From a virus, in IMG/VR virus record IMGVR_UViG_3300043449_000735, positions 1-38,565 of that record: DNA of 38,565 nt; one strand, 5' to 3'. Positions within the stretch are counted from its first letter, which is position 1, and each line of letters starts with the position of its first letter. Shown one piece after another: positions 1 through 7,313 of this stretch. The translations under genes and the position numbers were made by a program. The notes under the pieces are model-generated. The model was not told the origin of the DNA and did not search any database. It worked only from the letters and a program-made list of their open reading frames with translations.

Positions 1-374
1 TGGTGCCGCTAGGTAAAGATAGGCCCGCTATGCCTGAAGATATTCCTGACTCTAACGGCTGGGAAGAACAGGTAGGTATATCGCTGCAATGCATCAGCGG
101 TAATGATAAAGGATTGGTGGCGCGCTACTCGACTAAGACTAAAGGCGGTGTGCCTGAAGTAAAGCGCATAGCGTATGAGACGGGCATGAACTACAAGACC
201 AACCCGTTGACGCCTGTGCCAATCGTTAAGTTGAAAAGCGCGCATTACAATCACGTTGGCGGTTATGGACGCATCTATAACCCAGTGATCGAAATCGTTA
301 AGTTCGTGAGTAACGATAAAGAGCCTACGGTCGAAGAGGTAGCGGAAGCTCCAGTTCGTCGTCGCAGAGGTTAA
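1..374 (+). CDS. Early protein of unknown function, 3' part (5' end cut by window edge)
   Basis: This is the C-terminal 123 residues, plus part of one codon, of the gene that is complete at 37098-37727. The reading frame enters with the last two bases of an ATG codon and the next codon starts at base 3. I counted 9 base differences from the right-hand copy over 374 bases; eight are synonymous and one changes Asn to Ser (KTNP versus KTSP). The protein ends in a basic tail (RRRRG). It lies between a DUF2800-type nuclease and the polymerase genes in the circular layout, which suggests a replication or recombination accessory role such as ssDNA binding. That role is inferred from position only. 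Confidence 0.85.
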   Translation, partial: VPLGKDRPAMPEDIPDSNGWEEQVGISLQCISGNDKGLVARYSTKTKGGVPEVKRIAYETGMNYKTNPLTPVPIVKLKSAHYNHVGGYGRIYNPVIEIVKFVSNDKEPTVEEVAEAPVRRRRG

Positions 375-380
375 TGAGTC

Positions 381-408
381 GGGGCGCGTAAAGCGCCCCT
401 TCTTATCT
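381..408 (+). terminator. GC-rich hairpin with T-rich tail between early genes
   Basis: A perfect 7-bp stem (GGGGCGC at 381-387, GCGCCCC at 393-399) with loop GTAAA is followed by TTCTTATCT. It sits between the stop codon at 374 and the AGGAGA ribosome site at 410-415 of the next gene. It could be an intrinsic terminator or attenuator inside the operon. The right-hand copy of the locus has a different, longer pair of hairpins at the same place (37725-37790). The same 7-bp stem recurs at 10879-10897. Confidence 0.55.
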
Positions 409-421
409 CAGGAGAAATCAA

Positions 422-1018
422 ATGTTGTTTGTGCCTGCCTATTGGCCGTTCTTTAAGAGCGGCGAACTGAGACGCTTTGACTATACCGCACCCGACACGC
501 CATCGTTTACGTCTGTATTTAGTTACGACAAGGGCAGCGACAGCATGCTCTACAATAATTACGACAGCGCTGGGACGTGGCTGAACAAATGGTTCTATCA
601 ATATCGTCCTGGCTTTGGCGTCGCTGAGTGGCGCGATGATTATCCCGAAGGTAAGAAAGTTGTTCTCAACCCGCCGATAGGCTGGGGCGAGTTTCAGGAA
701 GTTGGATCTGATTATATTGACTATCCTAAGTTTGATTTCTTTAAATGCTGGCCTCCTGCATCAAGCAGCGGTGTGCAGATCGTGCATTTTGAAGAGCACA
801 TATCGCAGATCAATGTGATGGGCGTGTATTACCAAGACGTGATTCAGTTCACCTATCTACAGAACTGGAACGGCAAGCCAGCAACAGGCGCGCGTTACTG
901 GATGGCGCTCGGCGTTGGCCCGATCAAAACGCAGTTCTTAACGCAAGACGCAAAAGATCCAACGAAGATAGAGGAGTCAGTCGTATGGGAAGCGAAGATA
1001 ACGACCGTGAACGGGTAA
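422..1018 (+). CDS. Unknown early phage protein, 198 aa
   Basis: The start is ATG 422, with ribosome site AGGAGA about 7 bases upstream. The protein is rich in Trp, Tyr and Phe, has no signal peptide, membrane segment or recognisable catalytic motif, and looks like a compact globular beta-rich fold. It is repeated, with six substitutions, at 37809-38405. The many synonymous differences between the copies show it is under purifying selection. It lies in the replication operon between the basic-tailed early protein and small coiled-coil proteins, which suggests an early function, but I do not recognise the family. Its last 34 bases overlap the next gene. Confidence 0.85.
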   Translation: MLFVPAYWPFFKSGELRRFDYTAPDTPSFTSVFSYDKGSDSMLYNNYDSAGTWLNKWFYQYRPGFGVAEWRDDYPEGKKVVLNPPIGWGEFQEVGSDYIDYPKFDFFKCWPPASSSGVQIVHFEEHISQINVMGVYYQDVIQFTYLQNWNGKPATGARYWMALGVGPIKTQFLTQDAKDPTKIEESVVWEAKITTVNG

Positions 1019-1314
1019 GAGATATTATTAAACGTCTGTTAAATCGCGCAGTAAATGCTGAGATTATAAAAGAAAAGCCAAACCTTTATTATGACGCAGC
1101 GCATCAAATTGAACGGCTCTTCTCTGATAATGAACGTCTTGAGCGCCTCATATTGGAGCTGAAACAAGAGAATGAGCGGCTGCGTCAATCTTACATTCCC
1201 TTTATGGAAAAGCATAACGAGCTGCGTGACGCGGTTAAGCAGTTGTTTAGGGATAGAACATTCGCAACTTTTGAACAAAATCTATCATGGCTAAAGAGGT
1301 ATATTGAGCAATGA
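985..1314 (+). CDS. Small coiled-coil protein, 109 aa
   Basis: ATG 985 lies within the 3' end of the previous gene, with GAGGAG at 971-976 as ribosome site. The protein is highly charged. Residues of about 45-70 (ERLERLILELKQENERLR region) have clear heptad spacing, indicating a dimeric or trimeric coiled coil. No enzymatic motif is visible. It overlaps the following gene by ATGA at 1311-1314, so translation is probably coupled. The first 64 codons recur at 38372-38565 with one substitution seen (Glu to Gln). Function is unknown. Confidence 0.8.
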   Translation: MGSEDNDRERVRDIIKRLLNRAVNAEIIKEKPNLYYDAAHQIERLFSDNERLERLILELKQENERLRQSYIPFMEKHNELRDAVKQLFRDRTFATFEQNLSWLKRYIEQ

Positions 1315-1487
1315 GTGATGAAGAGACACGACTAAAGCAACTGATGGGCGATTTATTATTCACCATCAAAGAATACTCTGACAAACATGAGAAACCAGAT
1401 GAGATACTTTTTGTTCTTGACCGCATCGTTGACGCTTATCGCACAGCCTTTGAAAGCACAAGAAGTGGAGACGCCAAGATTCACTGA
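1311..1487 (+). CDS. Small helical protein, 58 aa, overlapping the next gene
   Basis: It starts at ATG 1311 in an ATGA overlap with the preceding stop and ends with TGA 1485-1487. The product begins MSDEETRLKQLMGDLLF, is acidic and probably all-helical, with no known motif. Its last 89 to 101 bases are shared, in another frame, with the signal-peptide protein at 1399-1626. Start-stop coupling to the upstream gene is the main reason to believe it. Function is unknown. Confidence 0.6.
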   Translation: MSDEETRLKQLMGDLLFTIKEYSDKHEKPDEILFVLDRIVDAYRTAFESTRSGDAKIH

Positions 1488-1626
1488 GATGAATTACGGC
1501 GAACAGACTTTCATCTACGACCGCAACGGGCGCATGGTCGCTGCGGGCGTAGGCGATGAGTATGGCATGTATTACAGCAACCGTTATGGACAGACGATTG
1601 GAACACGCTATGACGCACCAAAATGA
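1399..1626 (+). CDS. Small exported protein, 75 aa, with signal peptide
   Basis: The N-terminus (MRYFLFLTASLTLIAQPLKA) is a textbook Sec signal peptide: a basic start, a hydrophobic core and a small-residue cleavage site near LKA-QE. The mature part is about 55 residues and rich in Gly, Tyr and Arg (FIYDRNGRMVAAGVGDEYG region). An upstream ATG at 1387 in the same frame is possible, but the start at 1399 gives the cleaner signal sequence. It is read across the 3' end of the 58-aa gene in another frame and ends in an ATGA overlap with the HNH gene. A periplasmic protein made early could act in superinfection exclusion, but that is speculation. Confidence 0.6.
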   Translation: MRYFLFLTASLTLIAQPLKAQEVETPRFTEMNYGEQTFIYDRNGRMVAAGVGDEYGMYYSNRYGQTIGTRYDAPK

Positions 1627-2027
1627 CACGCGGACAGATAAAACCTAAATCAGATGAGCTGCGTATATGCTTAACTTGCAGCGTTATGTTTGTGCCGCAA
1701 GATGAACGGCAACAATATTGTTGTTCTAAATGTCGAAACAATAGTGACGCCAAGCGCATTACAACGCAACGATACCAACAATCGCGGCGAGATAAAATAA
1801 ATGAAATAAAAATTGCCCGTGGGTGTTCCATCTGCGGATATAACGCACATGCCGCTGCGTTAGATTTTAATCATGTGCGCGGCGAAAAGTTATTTAACGT
1901 TAGCCAAGATACTAAGACAGCATGGGATAAAATGCTGGCGGAAATAGAAAAGTGCGACGTCTTATGCGCTAACTGTCATCGCGTACACACTTACGAAAAT
2001 AGACATTGGCATACGAAACGGAAATAA
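1623..2027 (+). CDS. HNH-type endonuclease-like protein, 134 aa
   Basis: It starts at the ATGA overlap at 1623-1626. Two cysteine pairs near the N-terminus (CLTC at about 16-19, CCSKC at about 33-37) look like a zinc-ribbon. The C-terminal half carries a second zinc site (CSIC and CANC) and an HNH-like core: LDFNHVRG supplies the metal-binding Asn-His and CANCHRVHT the final His. This is the usual form of free-standing phage HNH proteins, which nick or cut DNA and often act as homing endonucleases. It sits directly before the polymerase gene, a common homing location. Real target and activity are unknown. Confidence 0.8.
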   Translation: MTRGQIKPKSDELRICLTCSVMFVPQDERQQYCCSKCRNNSDAKRITTQRYQQSRRDKINEIKIARGCSICGYNAHAAALDFNHVRGEKLFNVSQDTKTAWDKMLAEIEKCDVLCANCHRVHTYENRHWHTKRK

Positions 2028-2028
2028 T

Positions 2029-3966
2029 ATGTCTGATATACTTTGGTTAGACTATGAAAGTAGAAGCGAGTGCGATTTAAAAACAGCGGGCGTGTATAAC
2101 TATACATCGCATCCGACTACGGAAATGCTTTGCGCCGCTTACGCTTTCAACAATGAAGATCCGCAACTTTGGTGGCGTAACACTATTATACCAGAACGCA
2201 TTAAGTTACATTTTATTTCTGGTAAACAAATACGCGCGCATAATGCTGCGTTTGATAGACTTTTAACTTGGGACGCGGTGTGCCGAACGTATGGCATATC
2301 AAAACCGGCTCTTACATCTTGGTATTGCACGGCATCGCAGGCGCGCGCTAATTGCGCGCCAGGTAGCCTCGAAGATGTCGCCCGGTTCGCCGGAACAAAT
2401 ATGCGCAAGGATCATCGCGGCAATTACCTAATTAGAAAATGTTGTTTACCACCATTCAGTGACGATCCTATATTATTGCAAGAATTAGGCGAGTATGCGC
2501 TTCAAGACGTGCGTACGATGCGCGCGGCATCTAAAGCGATGCGGGAACTGACAGATGATGAGCTGGCAGATTATCATATTAATGAGCGTATCAATGATCG
2601 CGGCGTCTTGGTTGACGTACCTTTATGCCAAGCAGCGGTTCGATTCGCGGCTGATGAATTACAGGAAATCGAACGCATCGTACGTGAGGTTACGAACGGC
2701 GAGATTACGTCAGTCCGAAGCCCTAAGATGCGACAATGGGTTCAAGATCGTGTTGGCCCCGCAGCCCTCAAGCTCATGGAGCGAGACGACAAGTATAGTA
2801 TCGACAAGACGGCGCGTGCAAATCTATTGGCGATGGACGATCCTGAAGAAGTTCCGCCAAATGTTGCCGACGTTATACAGTGCGCTGATGATCTTTGGGC
2901 GTCTTCTGTAGCAAAGTTCAAACGCCTATTCGATCTTGCCGGCGAGGATCACCGCGTTCGAGGCGCGTTTGTATTCGCAGGCGGCAGCGCAACAGGTCGC
3001 GCTAGTTCTTACGGCGCGCAGGTGCATAACTTTACGCGCGTCTGCGCAGAAGATCCCGACGCTGTACGCCATGCGATGGTGCGCGGACATAAGATCGTGC
3101 CTAAGTTCGGCAAGCGTGTCACTGATGTGCTCAAAGGTATGTTGCGTCCAGCGATGGTTCCCGCACGCGGCCATCAGTTCGTCGTCGCTGATTGGTCGTC
3201 CATAGAAGCCCGTGTTACTCCGTGGTTGTCCAACAACGGCGATGACAAGCTCGCGTTATTTAACACTGGACAAGATGTGTATAAGTTCAACGCGTCAAAA
3301 ACTTTTGGTTGTGCCATAGAAGATGTGACAAAAGACCAACGCCAAGTTGGTAAAGTTCAAGAGTTAGCTTGTGGCTTCGCCGGAGGCGTTGGCGCGTTTG
3401 CTGCGATGGGCCGTGTGTATGGCATTAACATGCCGGAAGACGAAGCCAGACGCATGGTAACTGCGTGGCGTATTGCAAACAAATGGTCAGTGCCGTTCTG
3501 GAATGACATCGAGTTGGCGTACACAAGAGCGCTGAGTCGTCAAGGCGAAATATTTGAAGCCGGCAAGATTAAATACTTGTTTCGAGGTCAGCATCTTTGG
3601 TATGCTTTACCTTCGGGGCGCGTTCTTTGCTATCCCTATGCGCGGTTTGAAGATGACGGCAGTATAACCTACGCCAAAGCATCTTGGAAACCAGCCGCAG
3701 ACGCAAAGGAATGGCCTCGCGCGCGGCTATGGCGCGGGCTTGCATGTGAGAATGTAACCCAAGCAGTTGCAAATGATTTATTAAGGTACAGTCTACGAAA
3801 TTTAAATAATGTTGTGCTTCATGTGCACGACGAAATAGTTGTCGAATCAGACGAACCAGAAATAGCAAGGGAGGCTATGGTTCGTGTGATGACAACGCCG
3901 CCGGATTGGGCGGTTGGATTACCGCTTGCAGTAGAAGCTAATATTATGGGGCGATATGGAAAATAG
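2029..3966 (+). CDS. Family A DNA polymerase with 3'-5' exonuclease domain
   Basis: Replicative polymerase, 645 aa. The N-terminus has an exonuclease I motif (LDYES, Asp and Glu metal ligands near residues 7-9). The C-terminal palm and fingers show motif A (DWSSIEAR, about residue 388), motif B on the O helix (RQVGKVQELACGFAGG, about 438-453, with Phe where many relatives have Tyr) and motif C (HVHDEIVVE, about 598). Length fits phage polymerases that lack the 5'-3' exonuclease domain. The 3' end overlaps the primase-helicase gene by 11 bases. Together with that protein and the nucleases it would carry out phage DNA synthesis. Confidence 0.96.
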   Translation: MSDILWLDYESRSECDLKTAGVYNYTSHPTTEMLCAAYAFNNEDPQLWWRNTIIPERIKLHFISGKQIRAHNAAFDRLLTWDAVCRTYGISKPALTSWYCTASQARANCAPGSLEDVARFAGTNMRKDHRGNYLIRKCCLPPFSDDPILLQELGEYALQDVRTMRAASKAMRELTDDELADYHINERINDRGVLVDVPLCQAAVRFAADELQEIERIVREVTNGEITSVRSPKMRQWVQDRVGPAALKLMERDDKYSIDKTARANLLAMDDPEEVPPNVADVIQCADDLWASSVAKFKRLFDLAGEDHRVRGAFVFAGGSATGRASSYGAQVHNFTRVCAEDPDAVRHAMVRGHKIVPKFGKRVTDVLKGMLRPAMVPARGHQFVVADWSSIEARVTPWLSNNGDDKLALFNTGQDVYKFNASKTFGCAIEDVTKDQRQVGKVQELACGFAGGVGAFAAMGRVYGINMPEDEARRMVTAWRIANKWSVPFWNDIELAYTRALSRQGEIFEAGKIKYLFRGQHLWYALPSGRVLCYPYARFEDDGSITYAKASWKPAADAKEWPRARLWRGLACENVTQAVANDLLRYSLRNLNNVVLHVHDEIVVESDEPEIAREAMVRVMTTPPDWAVGLPLAVEANIMGRYGK

Positions 3967-6259
3967 AATCCTTGACTATGTAGTCGGACTTGCGGAAGCA
4001 GGTGAGACGCCGCTCATAGTGCGGCAAGTGCCAATAGTGCGTAATAACGTACATCTACAGCATTTAGATGGATCGTATAAATATACTTGGCCCGCTTATC
4101 TTCCTACGCATAAGCGTAAGAAAGGCGAAGCTTGGTATATTAATACAGGTTCTTTTATTATCGAGCGCTTTAAAGACGGTAAGGTTAGCGCCGCGTCTGC
4201 CAATTGCGAATACGTGCTTTTTATGATGCTGGACGACATCGGCACAAAAAGCAAAACGCCGCCGCTTGAGCCTACGTGGATAGTTGAGACAAGCCCAGAT
4301 AATTTCCAATGGGTTTACGCATTCAGAGAACAACCAACAACAGGAGAATATTGTGCAGCTATTACAGCGCTGGCCGCAGCCGGTTATACCGATCCAGGCG
4401 CAACTAATGCTGTGCGTAATTGCCGCCTGCCTGGTTCAGTTAATTTAAAACCTGGGCGTGATGCGTTTGAGTGCAAAGAGATCTCTTTTAACCCAAAGCT
4501 AGACTACACGTTACAAGAGATATGTGACGCATGCGGCGTCACGCCGTTAGAGGCTAATACAGCTACCTATCGATCCGTTAGAGTAGAAGACAACGGCGTT
4601 GATAACGTGATGACATGGCTCAACGAGCAAGGGCTTGTCTTATCGCGTCCAAATCCTGAAGGCTGGATGGGCGTTGTCTGCCCTAACAATGCAGCGCATA
4701 CAGACGGCCAGATCGAAGGCCGGTATAGACCGCTGGATCGTTCTTATTGCTGCATGCATGCCCACTGCGATCACATCAACAGCGAAGCGTTTCTTAAATG
4801 GGTCGCTGACAATGGTGGGCCGCGCGAGCATCAAGGCATCAGAGGCGAGCTTATCACTGCCGAATTTAAGGCTATGCATGAAGCTATAAAACCTAACGAG
4901 TTCTTTCCTGATGTAGCATCTGAGCGCGTCGCGCAGGTGGAGCGCGAAGAGGCTGGACGTGTTGAGCGCGGTGACTGGTATGAGCGCTTCGCGTACATCG
5001 TGGATGATGACGCATACTTTGATCTTACGACGCGCAACGAGATCTCGCGCAGTTCTTTCAATGCTATCTTTCGGCATATCAGTTGCGTCTCAGTGCATAA
5101 CGCCAAGCGCCGCATCGAGGCGTCAGTATGCTTTGACGAGAATCGCCAAGAGCACAAAGCAAAACTATTGAAAGGTCTAACCTATGCGGCAGGTGAAAAG
5201 ATCTTGGTGCATAAAGATAATGAAATCTATGGTAATCGATGGCGAGACGCTCGACCGATTTTCACCAGAACAAGCAGAGATATATCACGCTTTACTGCCC
5301 ATTGTGAACGGTTGGTGCCAGATCAAGGCGAACTCGATCATTGCTACGACGTTATGGCTTTTAAGCTCCAACACGCGGACGTTAAAATAAATCACGCCGT
5401 CTTGCATGGCGGCGATGAAGGCTCCGGCAAAGACACGATGTGGGCCCCCTTCATCTGGTCTGTCTGTGGCCCAAATAACAAAAATTGGGGTATTATTGAC
5501 AACGACGGTCTATCGTCGCAGTGGGGCTACCAGCTTGAGAGTGAGATCTTGATCCTTAACGAGCTACGCGAGCCGGAGGCCAAGGAGCGCCGCGCGTTAG
5601 CCAACAAGCTTAAACCTATTATCGCCGCGCCGCCTGACATGCTGCCGATCAATCGTAAGGGTTTACACCCCTATGAGATGGTCAACCGCTTGCTTGTGCT
5701 CGCCTTTACCAACGATCCGATTCCGATCTCTATTCCGTCGCAGGATCGTCGCTGGTTCTGTGTGTGGTCTACCGCGCCGCGTATGGCTCCAGATGAGGCC
5801 CGCGAGATGTGGGACTGGTATCATGCCGGTGGCTTCGAGGCGGTCGCCTCCTGGCTTTACGCGCGCGATGTTAGCCGCTTCAACCCTGCCGCCGCGCCGC
5901 CTATCACTGACTTCAAGCTCTCGCTCGTTGAGCACGGCATGTCTATGGCTGAGAGCTTTATCGTTGAGATGATCAGAGGCCGCAAGGGCGACTTCGCCTT
6001 GGGTGTTATTGCTGGGCCTTTCCATGACATCTGCGGACGCTTGAGCGTTCAGGCCGGCAATGGCATCAAGGTGCCGCAAGCCGCGCTCCTGCATGCGCTC
6101 AAGGAGGCCGGCTGGGTAGACTGCGGTCGCCTGCACTCAGGTAAATATCAGACCAAGCGCCACGTCTTTTGCGCGCCGAACATGCTACAGCATAGCAAGT
6201 CAGACTTGCGTAATATGTGCGAACCAACCCCAACCCCGAACCTACAGGTGGTCAAATGA
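3956..6259 (+). CDS. Primase-helicase fusion (RepB-like primase plus DUF5906-type SF3 helicase)
   Basis: A 767-aa two-part replication protein. Residues of about 1-200 resemble the RepB/archaeo-eukaryotic primase-like family (LDDIGTKS segment, WIVETSPDNFQWVY, NCRLPGSVNLK). A probable zinc motif follows (VVCPNNAAH, then CCMHAHCDH near residues 240-275). The C-terminal half is an SF3/D5-like ATPase: Walker A GGDEGSGKDT with the lysine near residue 492, an ILILNELRE Walker B-like segment, LAFTNDPIPI sensor and a DRRWF arginine-finger candidate. It would unwind DNA and prime for the adjacent polymerase. The stop overlaps the next start in ATGA. Confidence 0.88.
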   Translation: MENRILDYVVGLAEAGETPLIVRQVPIVRNNVHLQHLDGSYKYTWPAYLPTHKRKKGEAWYINTGSFIIERFKDGKVSAASANCEYVLFMMLDDIGTKSKTPPLEPTWIVETSPDNFQWVYAFREQPTTGEYCAAITALAAAGYTDPGATNAVRNCRLPGSVNLKPGRDAFECKEISFNPKLDYTLQEICDACGVTPLEANTATYRSVRVEDNGVDNVMTWLNEQGLVLSRPNPEGWMGVVCPNNAAHTDGQIEGRYRPLDRSYCCMHAHCDHINSEAFLKWVADNGGPREHQGIRGELITAEFKAMHEAIKPNEFFPDVASERVAQVEREEAGRVERGDWYERFAYIVDDDAYFDLTTRNEISRSSFNAIFRHISCVSVHNAKRRIEASVCFDENRQEHKAKLLKGLTYAAGEKILVHKDNEIYGNRWRDARPIFTRTSRDISRFTAHCERLVPDQGELDHCYDVMAFKLQHADVKINHAVLHGGDEGSGKDTMWAPFIWSVCGPNNKNWGIIDNDGLSSQWGYQLESEILILNELREPEAKERRALANKLKPIIAAPPDMLPINRKGLHPYEMVNRLLVLAFTNDPIPISIPSQDRRWFCVWSTAPRMAPDEAREMWDWYHAGGFEAVASWLYARDVSRFNPAAAPPITDFKLSLVEHGMSMAESFIVEMIRGRKGDFALGVIAGPFHDICGRLSVQAGNGIKVPQAALLHALKEAGWVDCGRLHSGKYQTKRHVFCAPNMLQHSKSDLRNMCEPTPTPNLQVVK

Positions 6260-6456
6260 AGCCAGGAGCTATGCATGCCCTAAAAGATCCGTCACGCCTT
6301 ACCAAGGCCGAAGAGAAAATTTATGAGCTTATGAAGCAGGGTTTGACGAGTAAAGAGATAGCTGAGAGAATAGGGTCTGGAGGTGCGGGAGCTATGAACT
6401 GCCGCATCAAGGTTATACGAGAAAAGCTTGCTGCGCGCCTTTTGCCTACTGGTTAG
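6256..6456 (+). CDS. Small LuxR/GerE-type helix-turn-helix protein, 66 aa
   Basis: I chose ATG 6256 because it forms an ATGA overlap with the primase-helicase stop and has AGGTGG at 6245-6250; a longer reading from 6217 is less likely. The pattern LTKAEEKIYELMKQGLTSKE followed by IAERIG and IKVIREKL matches the four-helix GerE-type DNA-binding fold, with no receiver or ligand domain. It may be a transcription regulator controlling early or late promoters of the phage. A target site is not established, but the GACCAA array at 11117-11430 is one candidate. Confidence 0.75.
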   Translation: MKPGAMHALKDPSRLTKAEEKIYELMKQGLTSKEIAERIGSGGAGAMNCRIKVIREKLAARLLPTG

Positions 6457-6520
6457 GGTTAGTCTCTTGTGGATGCTTTTCATTTGGTTCTTTATCGAGA
6501 ACCGAAAGAGGGTTGAGTAA
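6428..6520 (+). CDS. Possible membrane microprotein, 15-30 aa
   Basis: An open frame ends with TAA 6518-6520, overlapping the next ATG as TAATG. It encodes a hydrophobic segment SLLWMLFIWFFIENRKRVE, one membrane helix with a positive tail. Possible starts are TTG 6428 (30 aa) or ATG 6473 (15 aa); neither has a strong ribosome site. A hairpin (GGTTCT 6486-6491 with AGAACC 6498-6503) lies inside. The coupled stop and the membrane-helix pattern support it, but the size makes chance likely. Confidence 0.3.
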   Translation: MLRAFCLLVRVSLLWMLFIWFFIENRKRVE

Positions 6521-6993
6521 TGGCTGACCAGATTTCGCGGCTTTTAAGTAAGGGCAAGCCTTACTATGACATGACCAAAGAAGAGTTCGATGATTTAGCC
6601 AAAGAAAAATTGATGGGCGTGAATTATAACGATGGCGACTTTGGCCTTAACGCTATGTATATGGCTCAACTGGCGCTGGATCGCGGTGTGCCTATGTATG
6701 CGCCCACTGGGCCTAACCTGACCTACAGTGACAAGCAATATCTCGACACGTTCGAGCAACAGCCGCCCACTAATAAGCTTTTTACGCCCGCCCAGGATGT
6801 CGCCGCCCGCGCTGATCTAGCCGCGCGCAAGGCGATGTTTCAGAACGCCCTACGCGGTCAACAGGCGTTCGCTAACCCTGGGGCTGGGCCTCAGTATGGT
6901 ATGGACTATACGCAATACGCTCCCGTCGCGCGCAACAGCATGCTGTCTTATCTACAGCCCTATCTAGAGCGCTTCGGCCTCTATCAAAAATAA
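6520..6993 (+). CDS. Unknown protein, 157 aa, last gene of the early operon
   Basis: ATG 6520 is preceded by GAGGG about 8 bases upstream. The protein is rich in Tyr, Gln, Ala and Pro, with no membrane segment and no recognised motif. The N-terminal part (KPYYDMTKEEFDDLAKE) looks helical; the middle is low-complexity and may be extended. The composition resembles minor virion proteins more than enzymes, yet it sits at the end of the replication operon, directly before a strong hairpin terminator. Function unknown. Confidence 0.75.
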   Translation: MADQISRLLSKGKPYYDMTKEEFDDLAKEKLMGVNYNDGDFGLNAMYMAQLALDRGVPMYAPTGPNLTYSDKQYLDTFEQQPPTNKLFTPAQDVAARADLAARKAMFQNALRGQQAFANPGAGPQYGMDYTQYAPVARNSMLSYLQPYLERFGLYQK

Positions 6994-7023
6994 GCCCTCT
7001 AGCTATGGGGGCAGCTAGAGGGC
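6994..7023. terminator. Bidirectional terminator between converging operons
   Basis: A perfect 11-bp stem (GCCCTCTAGCT 6994-7004 with AGCTAGAGGGC 7013-7023) has an 8-base loop. Read leftward, the stem is followed by TTATTTTTGATAG, a good U-tract, so it should stop the leftward operon. Read rightward it directly follows the stop of the 157-aa gene, but the downstream tract is purine-rich, so termination there may be weaker. Its place between converging operons fits the role. Confidence 0.8.
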
Positions 7024-7118
7024 AGGAGGCTTGCAATACGGCCAAGGGAGGAGGCCATGAGCCACACCCTAACGCATCACGATAAACGCTACAATACCCA
7101 AAATCGATAGCGTTAAAA

Positions 7119-7304
7119 TCAAAACATCGTATCCATGTACTGGACAATCTCTGCTTCTGTCATGTCTTTACCTTTACCCCATTTTGCCCAAAATTGCCAT
7201 AAGGGCTTGTTTACATTCTCGCATGGCTCGTCGCGGGGGATGTCGGGTATGGTGCATTGGAGCGCCTCATATTGCTCCATGAAGTAATCTTTCATTTTAG
7301 ACAT
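7119..7304 (-). CDS. Unknown small protein, 61 aa
   Basis: Last clear gene of the leftward operon. It begins MSKMKDYFMEQYEALQ and ends at TGA 7119. It is acidic at the start, with Trp-rich centre (LWQFWAKWGKGKDM). There is a 9-base gap from the DnaA-like gene stop. No known motif is visible. Function unknown; position in a block of tiny accessory genes suggests host takeover or counter-defence, by context only. Confidence 0.65.
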   Translation of the reverse strand: MSKMKDYFMEQYEALQCTIPDIPRDEPCENVNKPLWQFWAKWGKGKDMTEAEIVQYMDTMF

Positions 7305-7313
7305 AGTAGCACC

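Larger units (their letters stand above)
1..1178. repeat. Left copy of a 1.2-kb non-identical end overlap
   Basis: Bases 1-1178 correspond to 37354-38565. The same three genes occur in the same order in both copies, with scattered third-position differences, six amino-acid substitutions in the 198-aa protein and a replaced intergenic segment (375-409 here versus 37728-37796 there). The copy runs exactly to both window edges, as expected when a circular or circularly permuted genome is assembled past its start. Divergence of a few percent is too high for a packaged terminal redundancy, so the two ends probably derive from different strains. Confidence 0.9.

Noticed and set aside
7065-7105. A 17-codon hydrophobic frame (LTLSILGIVAFIVMR) after the last leftward gene, TTG start
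   Set aside because: Very short, no ribosome site and only a weak start overlap; cannot be told from chance.
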